Source of the DNA: Streptomyces olivaceoviridis
GTDB lineage: Bacteria; Actinomycetota; Actinomycetes; Streptomycetales; Streptomycetaceae
DNA length: 61,877 nt
Reading direction: 5' to 3'
Assembly (NCBI RefSeq): GCF_014650115.1
Contig: NZ_BMUI01000036.1
Coordinates: 1 to 61,877, forward strand
The notes below the pieces were generated by a model. That model made no database searches, was not told where the DNA came from, and saw nothing but the letters and a program-made list of their open reading frames with translations. The translations under genes were made by a program, and so were the position numbers. Positions 59,371 to 61,877 of the stretch are shown here, in pieces (the first letter of the stretch is position 1; each line of letters starts with the position of its first letter).

Positions 59371-59392
59371 GGATGTGATCGCTGACTGGTGA

Positions 59393-59938
59393 TCAGGCTG
59401 CGCGTGGCGTCCAGGAGTACGGGGGCAAGGGATGGCCGTCCCTCATCCAGTGACAGAACTGCTGGGCGTCACGCAAAACGCCGGTGCCGGTGGCCAAGCC
59501 ATCGCCGAGCTCGAAGTGGTCGACTTCGAGCAGGACGTGGTCGCCGATCTGGGGTGAGAGGCCCAGGTCCAGAACGACGTGAGCGTTGCAGGCCGCGATG
59601 AGTTTCCAGGGCCGGCCCCACGAGAAGTTGGCCCGGGGCCCTTGTCGTGAGGTGATGGTGAGGTCCTCGGAGAAGTGCTGATTGATGGCGCAGAAGACCC
59701 ACATGAGACCGGTGGCGTGGGACAGCTCCTTGCTGTGTGTATTGGGAACGCTGTCCTTGGACTGCTGAAACTCCAGTTTCGTCCCGTCGCGTCCCCACAC
59801 GTCCAGTCGTCGGCGACCGCCATGGCTGCGCAGCTCTGAGCGCGCAGACCCGACGACCCGCTGGTAGCACAGGGTCCACAGCTTGCGTTCCGCTGTGGTC
59901 GTCATGGGGTGTGTCACGAGGGGGAACGGGGAGGTCAT
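59393..59938 (-). CDS. Module B CoiA-like nuclease
   Basis: 181 residues. The start overlaps the preceding stop (ATGA). The PD-(D/E)xK-like core is RRLDVWGRDGTKLEFQQSKD (Asp and Glu-x-Gln), then ATGLMWVFCAIN. The C-terminal part has ANFSWGRPW, AHVVLDLGL and HWMRDGHPLPPY. These positions line up with the module A nuclease at 14913-15497, but most of the sequence differs and there is no zinc ribbon. It is the last gene of the operon and is followed by a terminator. Confidence 0.7.
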   Translation of the reverse strand: MTSPFPLVTHPMTTTAERKLWTLCYQRVVGSARSELRSHGGRRRLDVWGRDGTKLEFQQSKDSVPNTHSKELSHATGLMWVFCAINQHFSEDLTITSRQGPRANFSWGRPWKLIAACNAHVVLDLGLSPQIGDHVLLEVDHFELGDGLATGTGVLRDAQQFCHWMRDGHPLPPYSWTPRAA

Positions 59939-60735
59939 GCGGCGGCCTGCGCAGTGGAGGAGAAGACAGCGAGGAATTCGCGCAGCTTCTTGCGGCTCAG
60001 TCCGTGGGCACGCAGATCGATCGCTTCGGCCTGGACGATGTCTTCGACGGTTGCTGCCTCCGGGTAGCGAGGGTGTGCGGCGGCCACCAGTTCCAGCACG
60101 TCGTAGTAGCCGCGGATCTGCTTGGACTGCCGGTTGAGGGATTTGATCGTGTCGTCGCACTCCTTCACCTTGCGCATGGCCTCCGCGACGAGGTCGCTGT
60201 CTTTGACCTGTGCCAGCGACTCCAGGCGGCGGGCGAGGCTGCTGAGCTGCTCGTAGCAGTGCGAACGAGCGGCGTTCAGCTGGACCGCGGTCGGGTTGAC
60301 CTTCGGTTCGTCGTCGACCGTCGATTGCGGCGGGACGATGACCTCCTTGATCTCTCCGGTCTCGGGGTCCACCATGTTCACCCGCTGGCCTGGGACCAAC
60401 TTCTCTGGCAGCGGCTCCGGCTTGTCGACCTGATGAGGCGGCAGCTGTGGACCCCGCTCGTCACGGGCCCGGGCCGCCCAGGCTGATTTGAACTGCCGCA
60501 CCAATGTGGTCAAGTGCCGGATCAGCTCGATCTCTGCGTATGCGGCATTGTCGGAGGTCGGCATCGGCATCTTGCTGCGGATGTACTCCACCACGGCGAC
60601 GGGGTTGTTGGGGTAGAGAGCGCTGGCGTCGTACATGTCCATGAACAGCGCCAAGGCGGCTTCCTGGTCCTCTCGCTCGTACTCGGACGGTCCGGCGTAC
60701 ACGGTTCCCTGGTGTTCGATGGTGTGGTAGCTCAT
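59935..60735 (-). CDS. Module B middle protein, charged/helical
   Basis: 266 residues from ATG 60735 (AGGAAAGGAAG upstream), coupled to both neighbours by ATGA overlaps. The N-terminal half is helical (ALALFMDMYDASALYPNNPV), then a short beta region (PGQRVNMVDPETGEIKEVIV). The C-terminal half is a likely coiled coil (LVAEAMRKVKECDDTIKSLN) ending in helices. Same place and general shape as the module A gene at 15494-16348, with little direct identity. Confidence 0.65.
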   Translation of the reverse strand: MSYHTIEHQGTVYAGPSEYEREDQEAALALFMDMYDASALYPNNPVAVVEYIRSKMPMPTSDNAAYAEIELIRHLTTLVRQFKSAWAARARDERGPQLPPHQVDKPEPLPEKLVPGQRVNMVDPETGEIKEVIVPPQSTVDDEPKVNPTAVQLNAARSHCYEQLSSLARRLESLAQVKDSDLVAEAMRKVKECDDTIKSLNRQSKQIRGYYDVLELVAAAHPRYPEAATVEDIVQAEAIDLRAHGLSRKKLREFLAVFSSTAQAAA

Positions 60736-61715
60736 GCCACTTCCTTTCCTGGTTGAACTGCTCGCGCTGCTGCGAGCAGAAGTTCGTGCCATTGCGTGAC
60801 TGACCCGCACATCCGGTTCAGCGCCGCGAATTGTTCGGGCGGCAGGACGGCCACAACCTGGACTGGATCAAGATCCATTGATTTCTCCAGGGCCCTCATG
60901 GTCCGCAGCACCAGCCGCAGAGTGACCTCAAGGGACGAAGGTTCCTCTTTCCCGAAAACCCTCTCCTCTTCCGCACGTGCACCGGCCTTCGCTCTACGGA
61001 GCATCAATGAGGCGCTCTCCAAGGCGTCCAAGCCGCCCTCGGCGGCCAGGACGTCGAAGAACTGTGCAGGGCCCTGCGGGTCCTCGGCGACTGCCTGCAG
61101 GACACTCGCCACTAGTTGCGTATCGGCTCTCGCGGTGGCACCCGTGGGTGGGGAGGAGCTACTTGTTTGCCGCACGACAGAAACACCGAGGCGTTCACGG
61201 TAGGCCGGCCCGGTCAGAGGGGCACCGCCGCAGGCTGCAGTTTCCCGGAGTGCGGCCAGGAGGGCGTCGAACCGAGCGTGTGGATCAGCCTCGCCGAAGG
61301 TCTGGAGCGCGACCTCTCGCAGTACGGTGTAAGACGCGGTGCCGCCGGTCTCCTCCATCGCCGCCCGACGGGCAGGGGTATACCAGGCAGCCACCCGCCG
61401 GTACTGATCCACCGTGTCAAAGCTGATGCCGCGGGTCTGAGCGAACTCACCAAGGACACGGCGGATCTCTGCCGAATCGGAGGCAGGGCGTACCAGCCTC
61501 AGGATGAGATCTCCCTTGGACAGACGCGCTGCGCACGCGGCAGCCACTCCTCGGGCCTCAGCAGCATTCAGCTGGTCCCAGGCGGCCTGAACGGCACTCT
61601 CCGGCAAGACCGCATTGTGCAGTTCACGGCCCGACTCGTCCCAGAAGTTCATGCCGCCGAAGCTAGAAGCAGCCACTGACAGGGTGTACGGCGTCCGAGC
61701 TACACCGCACTCCAT
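60732..61715 (-). CDS. Module B DUF6192-like HTH protein
   Basis: 327 residues from ATG 61715; the start is uncertain, with a TTG at 61724 and an ATG further in as alternatives. Elements in the DUF6192 order: RLSKGDLILRLVRP, FDTVDQYRRVAAWYTPARR and ASYTVLREVALQTF, then a long helical region. A probable DNA-binding protein that opens the operon; its stop overlaps the next start. Confidence 0.65.
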   Translation of the reverse strand: MECGVARTPYTLSVAASSFGGMNFWDESGRELHNAVLPESAVQAAWDQLNAAEARGVAAACAARLSKGDLILRLVRPASDSAEIRRVLGEFAQTRGISFDTVDQYRRVAAWYTPARRAAMEETGGTASYTVLREVALQTFGEADPHARFDALLAALRETAACGGAPLTGPAYRERLGVSVVRQTSSSSPPTGATARADTQLVASVLQAVAEDPQGPAQFFDVLAAEGGLDALESASLMLRRAKAGARAEEERVFGKEEPSSLEVTLRLVLRTMRALEKSMDLDPVQVVAVLPPEQFAALNRMCGSVTQWHELLLAAARAVQPGKEVA

Positions 61716-61843
61716 TCGGAACAATTACATTCGCCGGGGCGGCGCATTCATAGCAGGAAAAGAATCCTTCATCCACCGGCATCGATTTCGATAGGTGCGG
61801 CGGCGCGATCTCTCTATTGTTCGCCTAGCCTCGATCTTTCGTG

Positions 61844-61872
61844 ACGGTCTGCCGACGGAGTCGGCAGACCGT
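61844..61872. terminator. Strong stem-loop at window end
   Basis: ACGGTCTGCCGAC / GTCGGCAGACCGT, perfect 13-bp arms, 3-base loop GGA, then TTTC. It probably ends a gene that lies beyond the window. Confidence 0.8.
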
Positions 61873-61877
61873 TTCGC

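Noticed and set aside
1..61877. tRNA genes, rRNA genes and CRISPR arrays
   Set aside because: No cloverleaf-like tRNA sequence, rRNA segment or regularly spaced repeat-spacer series was seen on either strand by eye.

Overview
This 61.9-kb, very GC-rich window reads as Streptomyces DNA. Nearly every open frame is GC-rich, starts are often GTG, and the window carries families largely confined to Streptomyces and its plasmids: DUF6192 with its RacP partner, an RRQRL zinc protein, DUF5999, DUF2637, several WhiB proteins, a TraB DNA translocase, a KorSA-like GntR repressor and small Spd-type membrane proteins. No rRNA, tRNA or core housekeeping operon is visible. A parAB locus with palindromic candidate centromere sites, a replication initiator overlapping a DciA-like helicase-loader gene, and a conjugation cluster together suggest a large conjugative, probably linear plasmid or a plasmid-derived chromosome arm. 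No telomere is visible.

Layout. 0-5.9 kb: a small membrane protein, a zinc/HTH regulator, a secreted HNH nuclease, a VanZ protein, a small secreted protein and a Y-family polymerase relative lacking catalytic acidic residues. 6.0-9.5 kb: a two-recombinase element (Tn554-like in layout) sitting inside a DUF6233 gene, whose two halves flank it. 10-13.6 kb: a small zinc protein bracketed by a 15-bp inverted repeat, Ku, an I36-type secreted inhibitor and a lamin-tail protein, with a ~92-bp repeat present twice. 14-17.4 kb: module A, a four-gene overlapping operon. 18-25 kb: methyltransferase, IS5-type insertion sequence, RacP/DUF6192, a frameshifted zinc ribbon gene, parAB with three palindromes, and an abortive-infection protein.

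25-46 kb: a long minus-strand plasmid/conjugation region with an accessory DnaN clamp, an HNH gene split by an antisense HNH homing-endonuclease gene, a frameshifted WhiB gene, ASCH, GGDEF, Nudix and ParB-like proteins, a Pycsar-type membrane effector, Spd-like proteins, DUF2637, TraB and an intact WhiB. Many of these genes are separated by GC-rich stem-loops. 46-50 kb: the KorSA-like repressor with an array of operators, a TPR regulator, an acetyltransferase and a Tap-like HTH protein. 50-55 kb: the replication region, with iteron-like repeats, rep, the dciA-like gene and a zinc-finger protein. 55-61.8 kb: a truncated and a complete DUF4231/SLATT-like membrane gene, unknown genes, and module B.

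The most interesting signal is that modules A and B share one architecture: a DUF6192-like HTH protein, a charged helical protein and a CoiA-like nuclease, in the same order and joined by stop/start overlaps. Their sequences have diverged strongly, except for the nuclease core and a shared C-terminal motif. This looks like an undescribed three-gene system. Possible roles include DNA processing, plasmid maintenance and defence, and the sequence alone does not decide between them.
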